In this document: one piece after another, positions 26,193 to 35,009 of the stretch | Numbering within the stretch: the stretch's first letter is position 1 | Layout: every line of letters starts with the position of its first letter | Assembly (NCBI GenBank): GCA_046537975.1 | Contig: JBKHJR010000002.1 | Coordinates: 42,907 to 106,906, forward strand | Direction of reading: 5' to 3' | From: JAWLDV01 sp046537975 | GTDB taxonomy: Bacteria; Desulfobacterota; Desulfobulbia; Desulfobulbales; SURF-16 | DNA: 64,000 nucleotides | Notes under the pieces: model-generated | Seen by the model: only the letters and a program-made list of their open reading frames with translations | Told to the model about the DNA's origin: nothing | Database searches by the model: none | Made by a program: the position numbers and the translations under genes

Positions 26193-27485
26193 TTATCCTC
26201 TCGAGAACCTTATCTCCCCGTCCATTATGGTCAGAACCGCCCTGCCTTTCAGCTGCCGGCCCAGAAAAGGTGAGTTCCTGCTTTTGGAGACCACTTCCTC
26301 CGGCTGGTAGGTAAACTCCTGTTCAGGATCGATCACTGTTAAGTCCGCTACTGCCCCCTCCTCCAGCGAGCCTCCTTCCACCCCCAGAACACGCGCAGGG
26401 TTGAGGGACATCAGCTCTACCATCCCGGCGGGAGTCAGGATTTTTTCCCTGACCAGGGCCAGAGCAAGAGGGACTGCGGTTTCAAGGCCTGTTATGCCGT
26501 TGGCCGCTTCCTCGAATTCCAGATCCTTTTCCAGGGTGCTGTGGGGGGCATGGTCAGAGGCAATCACATCGAGAGTTCCGTCTTCCAAGCCCCGGCGTAC
26601 TGCCTCCCTGTCCCGGGAATTCCTCAGTGGTGGATTCATCTTGGCATTGGTATCGTACTGTCCCACCGCCTCTTCGCTCAAGGTGAAATAGTGGGGGGCC
26701 GTTTCCGCTGTAACCCTGACCCCTCGTTCTTTTGCCCTTCTGATCAGGTCAACCGCTTCTCCGGTGGAAATATGGGCCAGGTGAATGGGCCGCTTCAGGT
26801 ATTCGGCCAGGGCGAGATCCCGGTAGACCATAATGGTTTCCGCCACGGAAGGAATACCGCGCAGCCCCATCCTGGTCGAGATGGGGCCTTCATTCATGCC
26901 CCCGTTTTTACTGAGTGACGATTCTTCAGGATGGGAGATGACGAGCATGTCATAGTTTGCTCCATACTCAAGGGCCCGCCGCATAAAGAGGCTGCTGATC
27001 ACTGGACGGCCGTCATCGGAAAAGGCAACAGCCCCCGCCTTCTTTAACTCCCCGAAAGGGGCCAGCGACTCTCCTTCACTGTTTTTGCTTACCGCCCCCA
27101 CCGGGTAGACCCGGGCCGGACAGCCGGCGGCCTTGGTAAGGATCATCGAGGTCACCGTTTCCGAGTCATTGACCGGACGGGTATTGGGCATGCAGGCAAC
27201 CGCTGTGAACCCTCCGGCAGCAGCGGCCCTGGTTCCGCTGGCTATGGTTTCCTTATACTCTTCACCGGGCTCCCGGAGATGGACGTGCATATCTATAAGA
27301 CCGGGAGTCAGCCATTTGCCCTCGATGTCAATATGTTGACATCCTTCCGGGGCTTCAAGAGACCCAGGGCTGGCGACCGCTTCAATCCTGCCATTGCTTA
27401 CCAGTATCTCCCCTTTTTGATCCAGGTTGTTGCGGGGATCTATGATGCGGGCATTGCTAAGAAAAATTTTTTTACTATTTTTCAT
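26193..27485 (-). CDS. pyrC: dihydroorotase
   Basis: Third step of pyrimidine synthesis: closes carbamoyl-aspartate to dihydroorotate. Class I amidohydrolase features are DMHVHLREPGEEYKETI (zinc histidines and the substrate-binding region), a histidine in PIHLAHIST, and DVIASDHAPHS with the catalytic Asp. The 430-residue length fits the long bacterial class. It lies 75 bases downstream of pyrB on the same strand, the usual pyrBC order; class I dihydroorotases often work together with PyrB. Confidence 0.95.
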   Translation of the reverse strand: MKNSKKIFLSNARIIDPRNNLDQKGEILVSNGRIEAVASPGSLEAPEGCQHIDIEGKWLTPGLIDMHVHLREPGEEYKETIASGTRAAAAGGFTAVACMPNTRPVNDSETVTSMILTKAAGCPARVYPVGAVSKNSEGESLAPFGELKKAGAVAFSDDGRPVISSLFMRRALEYGANYDMLVISHPEESSLSKNGGMNEGPISTRMGLRGIPSVAETIMVYRDLALAEYLKRPIHLAHISTGEAVDLIRRAKERGVRVTAETAPHYFTLSEEAVGQYDTNAKMNPPLRNSRDREAVRRGLEDGTLDVIASDHAPHSTLEKDLEFEEAANGITGLETAVPLALALVREKILTPAGMVELMSLNPARVLGVEGGSLEEGAVADLTVIDPEQEFTYQPEEVVSKSRNSPFLGRQLKGRAVLTIMDGEIRFSRG

Positions 27486-27560
27486 AATAAGGTGTCCGGG
27501 TTTGAGAGATCAGAATATATCCTTTCAGGAATTGCCGCTAATTGTCCATTCTTTCCCCTG

Positions 27561-28520
27561 TCAGCCTTCTCCCCCTAAAGCATGGAAGAGAAGAGCCATT
27601 CGCACTGCCACCCCGTTTGTTACCTGATCCAGAATCACGGATCTGGGACCGTCCGCCAGTTCGGGGTCCAGTTCGACCCCCCGGTTTACTGGTCCGGGGT
27701 GCATTATAATGGCGTCGGTTCTGGCACGCTCAAGCATTTTGTTGTTTAAGCCGAAAAAAGTGGCGTACTCGCGCCGAGAGGGGATCAGGGGGTCAAACTG
27801 CCTTTCCTGCTGAATTCGCAGCCCCATTACCACATCTGCATCTTCCACCGCCTCTTCAACCGAATAACAGACCTTGGCCCCTAATTCTTCCACTCCCCAC
27901 GGCATAAAGGTCGCGGGACCGCTGACATATACTTCAGCACCCATTTTGTTGAATCCGAGAATATTGGAATGGGCTACCCGGCTATGGCCTATGTCTCCGA
28001 TAATGGCAACTTTCAACCCTGATATGCTCTCCTTTTTCTCCTGCACTGTCATCAGGTCAAGCAGGGCTTGGGAGGGGTGCTCATGGCAGCCGTCTCCGGC
28101 ATTAATGACGGCAGCTTTGGTGTGACGGGTGACAAGGAGAGGGGCGCCGGATCTGGCATGCCGGATAATAATGATGTCCGGATTCATGGCGTTGAGGTTT
28201 TTTACGGTATCTATCAGGGTCTCCCCTTTTACCGCACTGCTGCTGGAAGTGGAGATGTTAAAGGTATCTCCGCTCATTCTTTTGCCGGCAAGTTCAAAAG
28301 AGAGGCGGGTGCGGGTGCTCGGCTCAAAAAAAAGGTTGATTATTGTTTTGCCGCGCAGAGTTGGAACCTTTTTGATAGGGCGGCTGGAAATTTCTTTAAA
28401 GGATTGGGCGGTATTCAGTATGAAATCGATGTCTTCGGCAGACAGGTCTGCTATTCCCAGGATATGTTTATGGCGGAATTGATAATCATTGTTCCGGGAT
28501 TGAGAAACCATTTCAACCAT
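27561..28520 (-). CDS. pyrB: aspartate carbamoyltransferase catalytic subunit
   Basis: Second step of pyrimidine synthesis. The carbamoyl-phosphate site is FFEPSTRTRLSFE; HPSQALLDLMT and HPGPVNRGVEL are also visible. No pyrI regulatory-chain gene follows, so control must differ from the E. coli enzyme. The ATG at 28520 is preceded by ACAGG; ATG 28511 in frame is an alternative. I saw no PyrR-type attenuator or UMP-sensing leader in the upstream gap, which is filled with repeats. Confidence 0.95.
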   Translation of the reverse strand: MVEMVSQSRNNDYQFRHKHILGIADLSAEDIDFILNTAQSFKEISSRPIKKVPTLRGKTIINLFFEPSTRTRLSFELAGKRMSGDTFNISTSSSSAVKGETLIDTVKNLNAMNPDIIIIRHARSGAPLLVTRHTKAAVINAGDGCHEHPSQALLDLMTVQEKKESISGLKVAIIGDIGHSRVAHSNILGFNKMGAEVYVSGPATFMPWGVEELGAKVCYSVEEAVEDADVVMGLRIQQERQFDPLIPSRREYATFFGLNNKMLERARTDAIIMHPGPVNRGVELDPELADGPRSVILDQVTNGVAVRMALLFHALGGEG

Positions 28521-28544
28521 CCTGTAGTATTAATTGGGAGTTAA

Positions 28545-28700
28545 TACTTAGTGTCCCTCCAGGAAACGGCCCTTTTGCCCGATCTCTGTGTCACAGCAAA
28601 AATAAAAAATGCTCACACATACCCAATATGCTGCGCTTTTTTATTTTCACTGTTCCTTGACCTCGAACAAAAAATCTCGTTTCTGGATGGACACTAAGTA
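28545..28700. mobile_element. MITE-like element with 24-base terminal inverted repeats
   Basis: The left end TACTTAGTGTCCCTCCAGGA (continuing to 28568) is inverted at 28678-28700 with two mismatches. Inward, an AAAATAAAAAA block is also inverted, so the whole 156 bases folds into one long imperfect hairpin. It is too short to encode a transposase and sits between pyrB and lepB. No clear target duplication is visible at the flanks. It is probably a non-autonomous derivative of an insertion sequence elsewhere in the genome. Confidence 0.72.
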
Positions 28701-28752
28701 GGATTATTATATCGCTTTTCTCCGGGCCTGAAAATCTGTAAATCAATCCGAT

Positions 28753-28780
28753 CCGTAACCCTTATTCCATAACCCTTATT
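28753..28780 (+). repeat. short heptad array in the pyrB-lepB gap
   Basis: Four heptads, CCGTAAC, CCTTATT, CCATAAC, CCTTATT, form two near-identical 14-base copies. More degenerate heptads (TGTTAGC, GGTTAGC) lie near 28818-28831. This 485-base gap otherwise holds the MITE-like element, one copy of the 33-base palindrome and a hairpin; no gene was found in it. Confidence 0.6.
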
Positions 28781-28873
28781 ATATTGATATCTAAAAACTG
28801 CAATTAGTAATTGGCTGTTAGCGGTTAGCCGGGCAAATGACCTGATTAAGCCAATGGGTGACTGACTTGCAGT

Positions 28874-28907
28874 TTACCATACCTGAAGGTACGTTATGAT
28901 AAGGTAT
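28874..28907 (+). repeat. 33-base imperfect palindrome, copy 2 of 3
   Basis: Reads TTACCATACCTGAAGG on the plus strand, then TACGTTATGATAAGGTAT. It aligns with the copies at 25631-25663 and 31746-31778 (both on the minus strand). The ends TTACC and GGTA are inverted relative to each other, which gives a small REP-like palindrome. Confidence 0.7.
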
Positions 28908-28966
28908 CTGACTGAATATTCCATTCAGGAAATTTGTGAATCTCCTTAAATGGACTCTACCATGAT

Positions 28967-28998
28967 AATCAGCTGTTATCTTAAGAAAACAGCTGATT
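28967..28998 (-). terminator. hairpin just after lepB, possible terminator
   Basis: AATCAGCTGTT (28967-28977) is perfectly inverted at 28988-28998 with a 10-base loop. It lies 8 bases beyond the lepB stop on the minus strand. No U-run follows, so intrinsic termination would be weak. Confidence 0.5.
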
Positions 28999-29005
28999 GC
29001 AATAT

Positions 29006-29620
29006 TTAATTAATAACATCTCCGATCCGGGACCATCTGGGGCTGAATTCCTCCCTGTCCCATGACCAGTAGAGGATAAAGGCCTTGCCCTTTAAGGCCT
29101 TGAAATTGACAAAGCCCCAGAATCTGCTGTCGTGACTGTTGTCACGATTGTCTCCCATGACGAAAAGGGAGTTTTCAGGGACCGTGGCCGGCCCGTAATT
29201 GTCCCGGGGGGACAGTTCGCCGGGAATAACCTGGGAGTCAAGATGGACAGCGGATTCCACCTTGAAGCGTTCGCCGTTGACATATACTTTTTTATCGACA
29301 ATTTTAATCCGGTCTCCGGGGAGACCTATCACTCTTTTGATAAAATCCTTGGACGGATCCGGTGGATATTCAAAAACAACAATATCTTTCCGTTCCGGTT
29401 CCCCCACAGGAATCAGAACCGAATCGGTAACAGGATTTTTTATACCGTAAATAAATTTATTTACCAGAAGATGGTCGCCGATCTTAAGTGTAGGCAGCAT
29501 AGAACCTGAAGGTATTTTAAAAGCCTGAACCACAAAAGTTCTGATGAAAAGAGCCAGAATAAGGGCAATTATGATAGCTTCTGCGTATTCCCTTATCGTT
29601 GATTTTTTCTTTTTTGACAA
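29006..29620 (-). CDS. lepB: signal peptidase I
   Basis: Membrane-bound serine protease that cleaves signal peptides of exported proteins. One N-terminal membrane helix (about residues 14-33) precedes the catalytic motif KIPSGSMLPT (Ser40) and the general-base motif FIKRVIGLPGD (Lys95); the box MGDNRDNSHDSRFWG is also present. The 204-residue length is typical outside enterobacteria. The start is a TTG at 29620, supported by AAAGGAGTTATCC at normal spacing. Confidence 0.95.
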   Translation of the reverse strand: MSKKKKSTIREYAEAIIIALILALFIRTFVVQAFKIPSGSMLPTLKIGDHLLVNKFIYGIKNPVTDSVLIPVGEPERKDIVVFEYPPDPSKDFIKRVIGLPGDRIKIVDKKVYVNGERFKVESAVHLDSQVIPGELSPRDNYGPATVPENSLFVMGDNRDNSHDSRFWGFVNFKALKGKAFILYWSWDREEFSPRWSRIGDVIN

Positions 29621-30017
29621 GGATAACTCCTTTGGTATGAATGTTGCTTTCTGTTCCTGGTAAAGAGTTTTCTATTTTTAAACCATAAATGATTATTAAA
29701 CAAGCAAATTTCACACATCGGCAGTAGAAGGCGAGGATGATTTAAAAAAGCTTAATCCGGCACCGGTGCGCAGGAGGCAGGCTTGTGATCATCCGGTCAG
29801 CATGTTTGCGGAAAACGGTCATGCCCAATATGTTGTAGTTGTAAAAAGGTGATACCCCCTAAATATCGGACAAGTTTAAATTCAAGATTTTTGAATTATT
29901 TTTTTGCAAAAAAATTAGACAGTTATCCTTTTGTTGGTTATAATCGGAATCAATAAAAAATTTAACTAAAAAAAATAGAGCTATTAAAATTATATATCTT
30001 ATAAAAAAGTCCTGAAA
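29621..30017. other. 397-base AT-rich gap between lepB and the pilus genes
   Basis: No gene was found. The last 150 bases before pilM are strongly A/T-rich, and this gap should hold the promoters of both lepB and the pilMNOP operon. I could not assign a specific promoter; no sigma-54 site with correct spacing was seen. Confidence 0.5.
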
Positions 30018-31085
30018 ATGAATTTTACACCATCTCTGCATACCGGACAGCAACTTACTGTAGCCCTGGATATAGGCTCTCACAGCGTTAAGGTTTGTGA
30101 GCTTAAAAAAAGCGGCAAAGGATTGAAGCTCAACAAGCTGGGTAGTGCCGTCCTGCCGGAAGGGGTGGTGGTGGACGGAGAGGTCCAGGATCCCGAAGCT
30201 GTCACCGCTATCATCATTAATCTTTTTAAGAATCTTAAAATTAAGAATAAAAAAGTTGGCTTTTCCATATCCGGGTACTCCGTTATTCTGAAGAGAATAA
30301 ATCTCACCCTGGCGAGTGACCAGGATCTGGATAGCCATATCTATTCAGAAGCTGAACAGTATATCCCCTTTGATGTGTCCGAAGTATACCTTGATTATCA
30401 GGATATAAGCAACACCTCCACCAGGAAAGGGCAAACCGATGTTATGCTGGTAGCCGCCAGAAAAGAGGTTGTGGATGCCTATCTTGATATTCTGCGGAAT
30501 GCGGGTCTGAAAACGGCCCTGGTGGATGTGGATGCCTTTGCCCTGGAAAACAGTTATGAGACAAATTGTGCTTCGGAAAATAATGTCCTTTTAGTGGATA
30601 TCGGTGCCTCTACCATTAATCTCAATGTTGTCTCCGGAGGGAGTTCTCTTTATGCCAGAGACGCCTCCACCGGCAGCGGCCTGATCACGGAACAGATCCA
30701 GGAAAGGTGCGGTGTGAGTCCGGAAGAGGCCGAGTCCTTCAAGGTAGGGTTAAAGCCGGTTCCGGAGGAGTTAAGGGGAGATGTAGAAGAGATATTTGTC
30801 GATGCGGTCAATGACTGGCTGAAAGAAGTGCAGAAGGCCATTGATTTTCATGGCACCAATCACCCGGAAACAAAGCTGGATAAGATTGTCTTAAGCGGCG
30901 GCGGCTCAAAAATAGAGGGCTTGGACATTCTGTTCAGGAAAGAAACAGGACTTCCGGTCGAGTATTTTTATCCTTTTGCAGGGGTTCAGGCGGATGACAA
31001 GAAAATCGATCCTGAATATTTAAAAACCATAGCCCCGGAAATGGCTATTGCCATGGGCATGGCATCAAGGACGGCACCGTTTTAA
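30018..31085 (+). CDS. pilM: type IV pilus assembly protein PilM
   Basis: An actin-like cytoplasmic ATPase-fold protein that recruits PilN to the inner-membrane alignment complex. The nucleotide-binding start is VALDIGSHSVKVCEL (about residues 15-29), the second phosphate motif is VLLVDIGASTINL, and the adenosine motif is KIVLSGGGSKIEGLD. The 355-residue length is normal. It is first in a run with pilN (63 bases), pilO (63), pilP (87) and two secretin-related genes. The ATG has no strong Shine-Dalgarno sequence. Confidence 0.94.
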   Translation: MNFTPSLHTGQQLTVALDIGSHSVKVCELKKSGKGLKLNKLGSAVLPEGVVVDGEVQDPEAVTAIIINLFKNLKIKNKKVGFSISGYSVILKRINLTLASDQDLDSHIYSEAEQYIPFDVSEVYLDYQDISNTSTRKGQTDVMLVAARKEVVDAYLDILRNAGLKTALVDVDAFALENSYETNCASENNVLLVDIGASTINLNVVSGGSSLYARDASTGSGLITEQIQERCGVSPEEAESFKVGLKPVPEELRGDVEEIFVDAVNDWLKEVQKAIDFHGTNHPETKLDKIVLSGGGSKIEGLDILFRKETGLPVEYFYPFAGVQADDKKIDPEYLKTIAPEMAIAMGMASRTAPF

Positions 31086-31148
31086 CAGTGGCAGGTGGAC
31101 AGGGTAAACTGAGGACCAAAAACTCTTAATTCTGAACTAATAATAGAG

Positions 31149-31715
31149 ATGATATATATTAATCTGTTACCGATAAGAGATATGCAGAAGAAGGCCCGGA
31201 CCCGGAAAGGGGTCTGTATGTTTTTTTTATCTCTGGTCGGTGTAGCAGCTGTATTGTTAGTGATTACTGCCGCTCTTAACAGTCGTATAACTGGTCTGGA
31301 TCAAAATATTGATGATCTCAGGGCTGAGAAACAGAAGTATAATAAGATCCTGCAGGAAATAGAAAAAATAAAAAAAGACAAAAAGAAACTGATGACCAAA
31401 ATCAAGGCCATCAAGACCCTGAAAAGCAGGTCCCAGGTTCCGGTCCGCCTGGTGGATACTGTTGCCAGGGCGGTTTCAAGTCCGGAGGACAGCCTGTGGT
31501 TGAAGAGCTTCAAGCAGAACGGCGACACTCTTTCCCTGAGCGGGGCTGCCATGGATAATTCCAGGCTTGCCAGATTCATGGATGATCTCGACGCCTCTCC
31601 TCATTTTCAGCAAGTCAACCTTGGCCAGTCTTCCATGACTGAAGTGGCGGGGCGTCATTTGAAATCCTTCAAGCTTACTCTGAAAATAAACACTGATCTC
31701 CTGGCCAACCAGTAA
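31149..31715 (+). CDS. pilN: type IV pilus assembly protein PilN
   Basis: The N-terminal INLLPIRDMQKKAR motif is the PilM-binding peptide of PilN, followed by one membrane helix (about residues 24-42), a coiled coil rich in Lys and Glu, and a small ferredoxin-like periplasmic domain. The 188-residue length is normal. It pairs with PilO to link cytoplasmic PilM to the outer-membrane secretin through PilP. Order and spacing support co-transcription with pilM and pilO. Confidence 0.92.
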   Translation: MIYINLLPIRDMQKKARTRKGVCMFFLSLVGVAAVLLVITAALNSRITGLDQNIDDLRAEKQKYNKILQEIEKIKKDKKKLMTKIKAIKTLKSRSQVPVRLVDTVARAVSSPEDSLWLKSFKQNGDTLSLSGAAMDNSRLARFMDDLDASPHFQQVNLGQSSMTEVAGRHLKSFKLTLKINTDLLANQ

Positions 31716-31745
31716 AAAGGTAAAAAGAATGGATATATTCGCCAC

Positions 31746-31778
31746 TTACCTTACCATAACCTACTGGAGGTACGGTAA
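31746..31778 (-). repeat. 33-base imperfect palindrome, copy 3 of 3, carrying the pilO ribosome-binding site
   Basis: On the minus strand it reads TTACCGTACCTCCAGTAGG, then TTATGGTAAGGTAA. On the plus strand its GGAGG (31767-31771) is the pilO Shine-Dalgarno sequence, and the pilO ATG follows the last base of the element directly. Inversion within the element could mask the ribosome-binding site by pairing with the upstream ACCTTACC segment. Confidence 0.72.
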
Positions 31779-32411
31779 ATGAGTCCCAGTTCAGGCAAGA
31801 TACAAGAGCAGATCACCTCTTTTATCGACGACAAGATAGTCCCTTTAGATCTATCCAAGAAAATCGGGATCTGGCTGGCAGCTCTTCTAATCCCCTGTTT
31901 GGCTTTTTATTTTCTGTACTATACCGGTAAAACCGAGGAGATCGAGAAATTAGAGAAGCAGCAATCCCGCCTGGAGAGCGATCTGGCCAGAGTGAAAAAG
32001 AGATCCCGGAAAATAAAAGAGCACAAGGCGGAAATGAAAGAAGTGAAGACCATGTTTGATATGGCTGCCAGGCTGCTTCCGGAGAAACAGGAAATACCCT
32101 CTCTTCTGACCAGCATATCGGAGATCGGCAGGTCCTCCGGTCTTGATTTCCATTCCTTTACTCCGCAGAAGGAAAGGAAAAAGAGATTTTATGCCGAGAT
32201 ACCGGTGAATATAAAAGTCCAGTGTTCCTATCACGAAGCCGGAGTATTTCTGGATAAAATCAGCAATCTTGACAGAATAGTGACCGTCTCGAATCTGAGT
32301 ATGGGGGGGGCTAAAAATAAGGGAGGAAAAAATAAGGAAGGAAATATGATGCTTAATACGAGTTTCCGGCTGATAACCTACAGATTCCTGAATTCTTCGG
32401 GAAAGAAATAA
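31779..32411 (+). CDS. pilO: type IV pilus assembly protein PilO
   Basis: A bitopic inner-membrane protein: cytoplasmic N-terminus, one membrane helix near residues 30-48, a coiled coil (EIEKLEKQQSRLESDLARVKKR split by charged residues) and a periplasmic ferredoxin-like domain. The 210-residue length is normal. It forms heterodimers with PilN. The ribosome-binding site is part of a dispersed palindromic repeat. The C-terminus has a lysine/glycine-rich insert (GGAKNKGGKNKEGN). Confidence 0.92.
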   Translation: MSPSSGKIQEQITSFIDDKIVPLDLSKKIGIWLAALLIPCLAFYFLYYTGKTEEIEKLEKQQSRLESDLARVKKRSRKIKEHKAEMKEVKTMFDMAARLLPEKQEIPSLLTSISEIGRSSGLDFHSFTPQKERKKRFYAEIPVNIKVQCSYHEAGVFLDKISNLDRIVTVSNLSMGGAKNKGGKNKEGNMMLNTSFRLITYRFLNSSGKK

Positions 32412-32454
32412 ATTTAATCGGTGTTTAAGCCCTAACAAGTTTAAAGGTTAAATT

Positions 32455-32502
32455 ATGGATAAATTTCGCAGCATTAAGCCTAAATCAAAATCACAGTCAT
32501 GA
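32455..32502 (+). CDS. possible 15-codon upstream reading frame overlapping the pilP start
   Basis: ATG at 32455 opens a short basic frame (MDKFRSIKPKSKSQS) that ends TGA at 32500-32502, overlapping the proposed pilP ATG at 32499. AAAGG lies 7 bases upstream. It may be a coupling leader or chance. There is no other evidence that the peptide is made. Confidence 0.25.
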   Translation: MDKFRSIKPKSKSQS

Positions 32503-33059
32503 CGTCCGCAATCATGGATTCCATAAGACCATATATTAAATTTTTTCTGTGCCTGGCACTGCTGCTTTTTATAATTAGTCCGGCGGCTGTTTCCGCTGCA
32601 CCAAAGGACAAGGCGGACGACTCTGAGCAGGGGAACAGTGAGGAGTACTCCGACCGGGTGCAGGAGCTGGCTGAATTTCTGGAGGAAACCGGTTCCGATT
32701 TCAGTTATCTGAGAGGGGACCGAACTGATCCTTTCAGCCCTTTTATATCCCAAAGGCCGACAGAAAAGAAAAAGAAAGAGATAGACAAGGATAAGCTCAA
32801 AGGGCTGCGTAAGTTCGAACCCGGTCAATTGAGTCTGGTGGCTATTGTTGAATCCGGTAAAGGGGAGGCAAAGGCCATGGTCCAGAATGCCGCGGGTAAA
32901 GGATTCGTAATCAGGCCGGGAACCAAAATTGGCAGATATGGTGTTGTCGACAGCATTTCCTCCAATATGGTAAAGGTGAAGGAAACATATGAGATGACCA
33001 GTGGCGAAACTCAGACCGAGATCAAAGAAATGCTTCTCAACAAAGAGGAGGAAGAATAG
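32499..33059 (+). CDS. pilP: type IV pilus assembly protein PilP
   Basis: A periplasmic link between PilNO and the secretin. The signal or anchor region is residues 12-32 (FFLCLALLLFIISPAAVSA) without a lipobox cysteine. A helical linker leads to the HR-like beta domain (LSLVAIVESGKGEAKAMVQNAAGKGFVIRPGTKIG), which matches PilP. The length of 186 residues is normal. The start is uncertain between ATG 32499 and ATG 32514; I prefer the former because it overlaps the stop of a short upstream frame. It is 2 bases from the next gene. Confidence 0.88.
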   Translation: MTSAIMDSIRPYIKFFLCLALLLFIISPAAVSAAPKDKADDSEQGNSEEYSDRVQELAEFLEETGSDFSYLRGDRTDPFSPFISQRPTEKKKKEIDKDKLKGLRKFEPGQLSLVAIVESGKGEAKAMVQNAAGKGFVIRPGTKIGRYGVVDSISSNMVKVKETYEMTSGETQTEIKEMLLNKEEEE

Positions 33060-33061
33060 TA

Positions 33062-34933
33062 ATGCCCCTTAGGATAATTTTTTTCATAGTTTTTGTAAGC
33101 TCCTGCACTTTCATATCTCCGGCCCTGGCAGATAATGCAACCGAGGATGATGGTTCTTTTACAATAGAGGACATTGCCTGGGAGGCTGAACAGGGTTCCT
33201 GGATTTACACACTGAAAGGCAGCCAGGTTCCCACCTTTACCAGATACGAACTTTTTTCACCTCACCGGCTGCGGCTTGATATTGCCAGAGGTTCCATAAT
33301 GGAAGGTCTTGATTTACCTATGGAACCTGAAGAGGGGCCGGTCAGCGAGATTCGGGAAAAAACCGTCAATAATACAGAGGTGGATATATCCCGTCTTGAA
33401 TTTTTATTAAAAGAAGATGTTGAATATGATGTGCAAAGCCAGGGCAATATTATTCTCGTCAAGTTGTCACCACCCGAGCAGTCAGAAAAAGAGGGAGAGG
33501 AGTCTGCCGCTGCGGAGAGTGACAGACAGCTTATTTCGGATATCAGTATCAGCAGTAAACCCGAAGAGGGTCTGATCAAGATAGATGCCGGCGCCCCCAT
33601 TCATTCCGTTGAGGCCAGCGAGGTGTCCGGGAGTAAGACTGAGCCGCCGCAATTGATAATCGATATTGATTCCGTGAGCACAAAGGAGCTGGTCAGGCAG
33701 GGCCCTGAGGAGTCACTGGTTTCCAGAATCAAGGCTGAACCCTACCAGGACGGAAGCCGCTTGCGGATTGATTCAGCATCCAGTCGTTTATTCGACTACA
33801 AGCTCCTGACTTCTGAAGACGGATTAGATATCAGGGTGCAGACCCGGGAGTCCGGGACCGATAAACTCCTTGCCGCTATTACCGAAGGCGATGGCAAGAA
33901 AAAGAGGGGCTCGGACCGGAAGCCGGAAGAAATTTCCCCCCAGACCAAGATATCCGAAAAGAAAACTCGGGGTCAGGATACGGCCTATGATGAAGAGCCC
34001 TTTTCCCGGTCAGGCTATTCCGGTGAAAAGGTTACTGTTGATTTTTACCAGACCGGACTTCATAACGTCTTCCGTATCATAGGGGAGGTAAGCGGCAGAA
34101 ATATCATTGTGGCAGAAGGAGTGAGCGGAACCCTGACCCTGTCCCTGAACGAGGTTCCCTGGGATTTTATGCTGGACATTATCCTCAATCTCAAGAACCT
34201 GAATAAGGAGGAACAGTTCAATACCATCATAATTTCGCCTGCGGATAAAAAGTTTGAATGGCCGGGGCAGGGTGACAAAGAGGATCTGGTCGTCAGCAGG
34301 CCTTCCCCTGTCGTTAGTAAAGAAGCTGAAGATACAAGAGGTAAAATGGAAGAGGCCCAGCTTCTGCGCCGTGCCAAAAAGGCGGAGCAGGCGGGAAATA
34401 CGAAGGAAGCTTTGAGTTATTATGAAAAAGTTTTCAAGCTTGACCCGGAAAGGGGGGATGTAGCCGCCCGGATCACCAGACTTGCCCTTACCAAGTTAGA
34501 ACTTAATGCCAAGGCGGCTCACTATGGTAGAATAGCCTGTCGTCTCAAACCGGAAGAAAAAGAACTGGCATTATTGACCGCAACCGCCTATGCCAGGATA
34601 GGTAAGCCCAAGGAGGCAGTTGAGTATTATGAAATTGCCACCAGCGGGGCGCAACCTTCAGAGCAGGCGTTGAAAGGTTATGCAGCCTTCAGTGAAAAAT
34701 ACAATAGTCACCGGATGGCCCTGAGGCTCTGGGAAAAGTATGAAGAAATATACGGAGCCTCTCTGGAAACCATGGTAAGCAGGGCCCGGATCCTAGACCT
34801 TCTGGGCAAAAAGGAGAAGGCAACGGAAATATACCGGCGGCTTAAATTGTCCGGCTATGAGATTCCTTCAGATCTGGCCGAATATATCGACAACCGGGTC
34901 GGTAATCGAGGTGATTTTACAAAAGACGATTAG
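33062..34933 (+). CDS. AMIN/STN-domain pilus protein with TPRs, lacking a secretin pore
   Basis: A 623-residue exported protein with a signal peptide ending ALA. Two AMIN-like beta domains occupy roughly residues 30-140 and 155-280. A secretin N-terminal domain (VDFYQTGLHNVFRIIGEVSGRN...) lies near 322-395, and TPR units (AKKAEQAGNTKEALSYYEKVFKLDP and on) fill the rest. These are the N-terminal parts of PilQ, but the secretin pore domain is missing; a separate secretin gene follows 76 bases on. A strong GGAGGAAGAATAGTA leader is present. It probably binds peptidoglycan and helps place the secretin; that is inference from the AMIN domains. Confidence 0.85.
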   Translation: MPLRIIFFIVFVSSCTFISPALADNATEDDGSFTIEDIAWEAEQGSWIYTLKGSQVPTFTRYELFSPHRLRLDIARGSIMEGLDLPMEPEEGPVSEIREKTVNNTEVDISRLEFLLKEDVEYDVQSQGNIILVKLSPPEQSEKEGEESAAAESDRQLISDISISSKPEEGLIKIDAGAPIHSVEASEVSGSKTEPPQLIIDIDSVSTKELVRQGPEESLVSRIKAEPYQDGSRLRIDSASSRLFDYKLLTSEDGLDIRVQTRESGTDKLLAAITEGDGKKKRGSDRKPEEISPQTKISEKKTRGQDTAYDEEPFSRSGYSGEKVTVDFYQTGLHNVFRIIGEVSGRNIIVAEGVSGTLTLSLNEVPWDFMLDIILNLKNLNKEEQFNTIIISPADKKFEWPGQGDKEDLVVSRPSPVVSKEAEDTRGKMEEAQLLRRAKKAEQAGNTKEALSYYEKVFKLDPERGDVAARITRLALTKLELNAKAAHYGRIACRLKPEEKELALLTATAYARIGKPKEAVEYYEIATSGAQPSEQALKGYAAFSEKYNSHRMALRLWEKYEEIYGASLETMVSRARILDLLGKKEKATEIYRRLKLSGYEIPSDLAEYIDNRVGNRGDFTKDD

Positions 34934-35009
34934 GCAGTGTTTATAACGAGGGAAACTACCTTATATTTGGGGCATTATATTTTTAAATTTTAATCGGGGT
35001 AGCAAGAGA

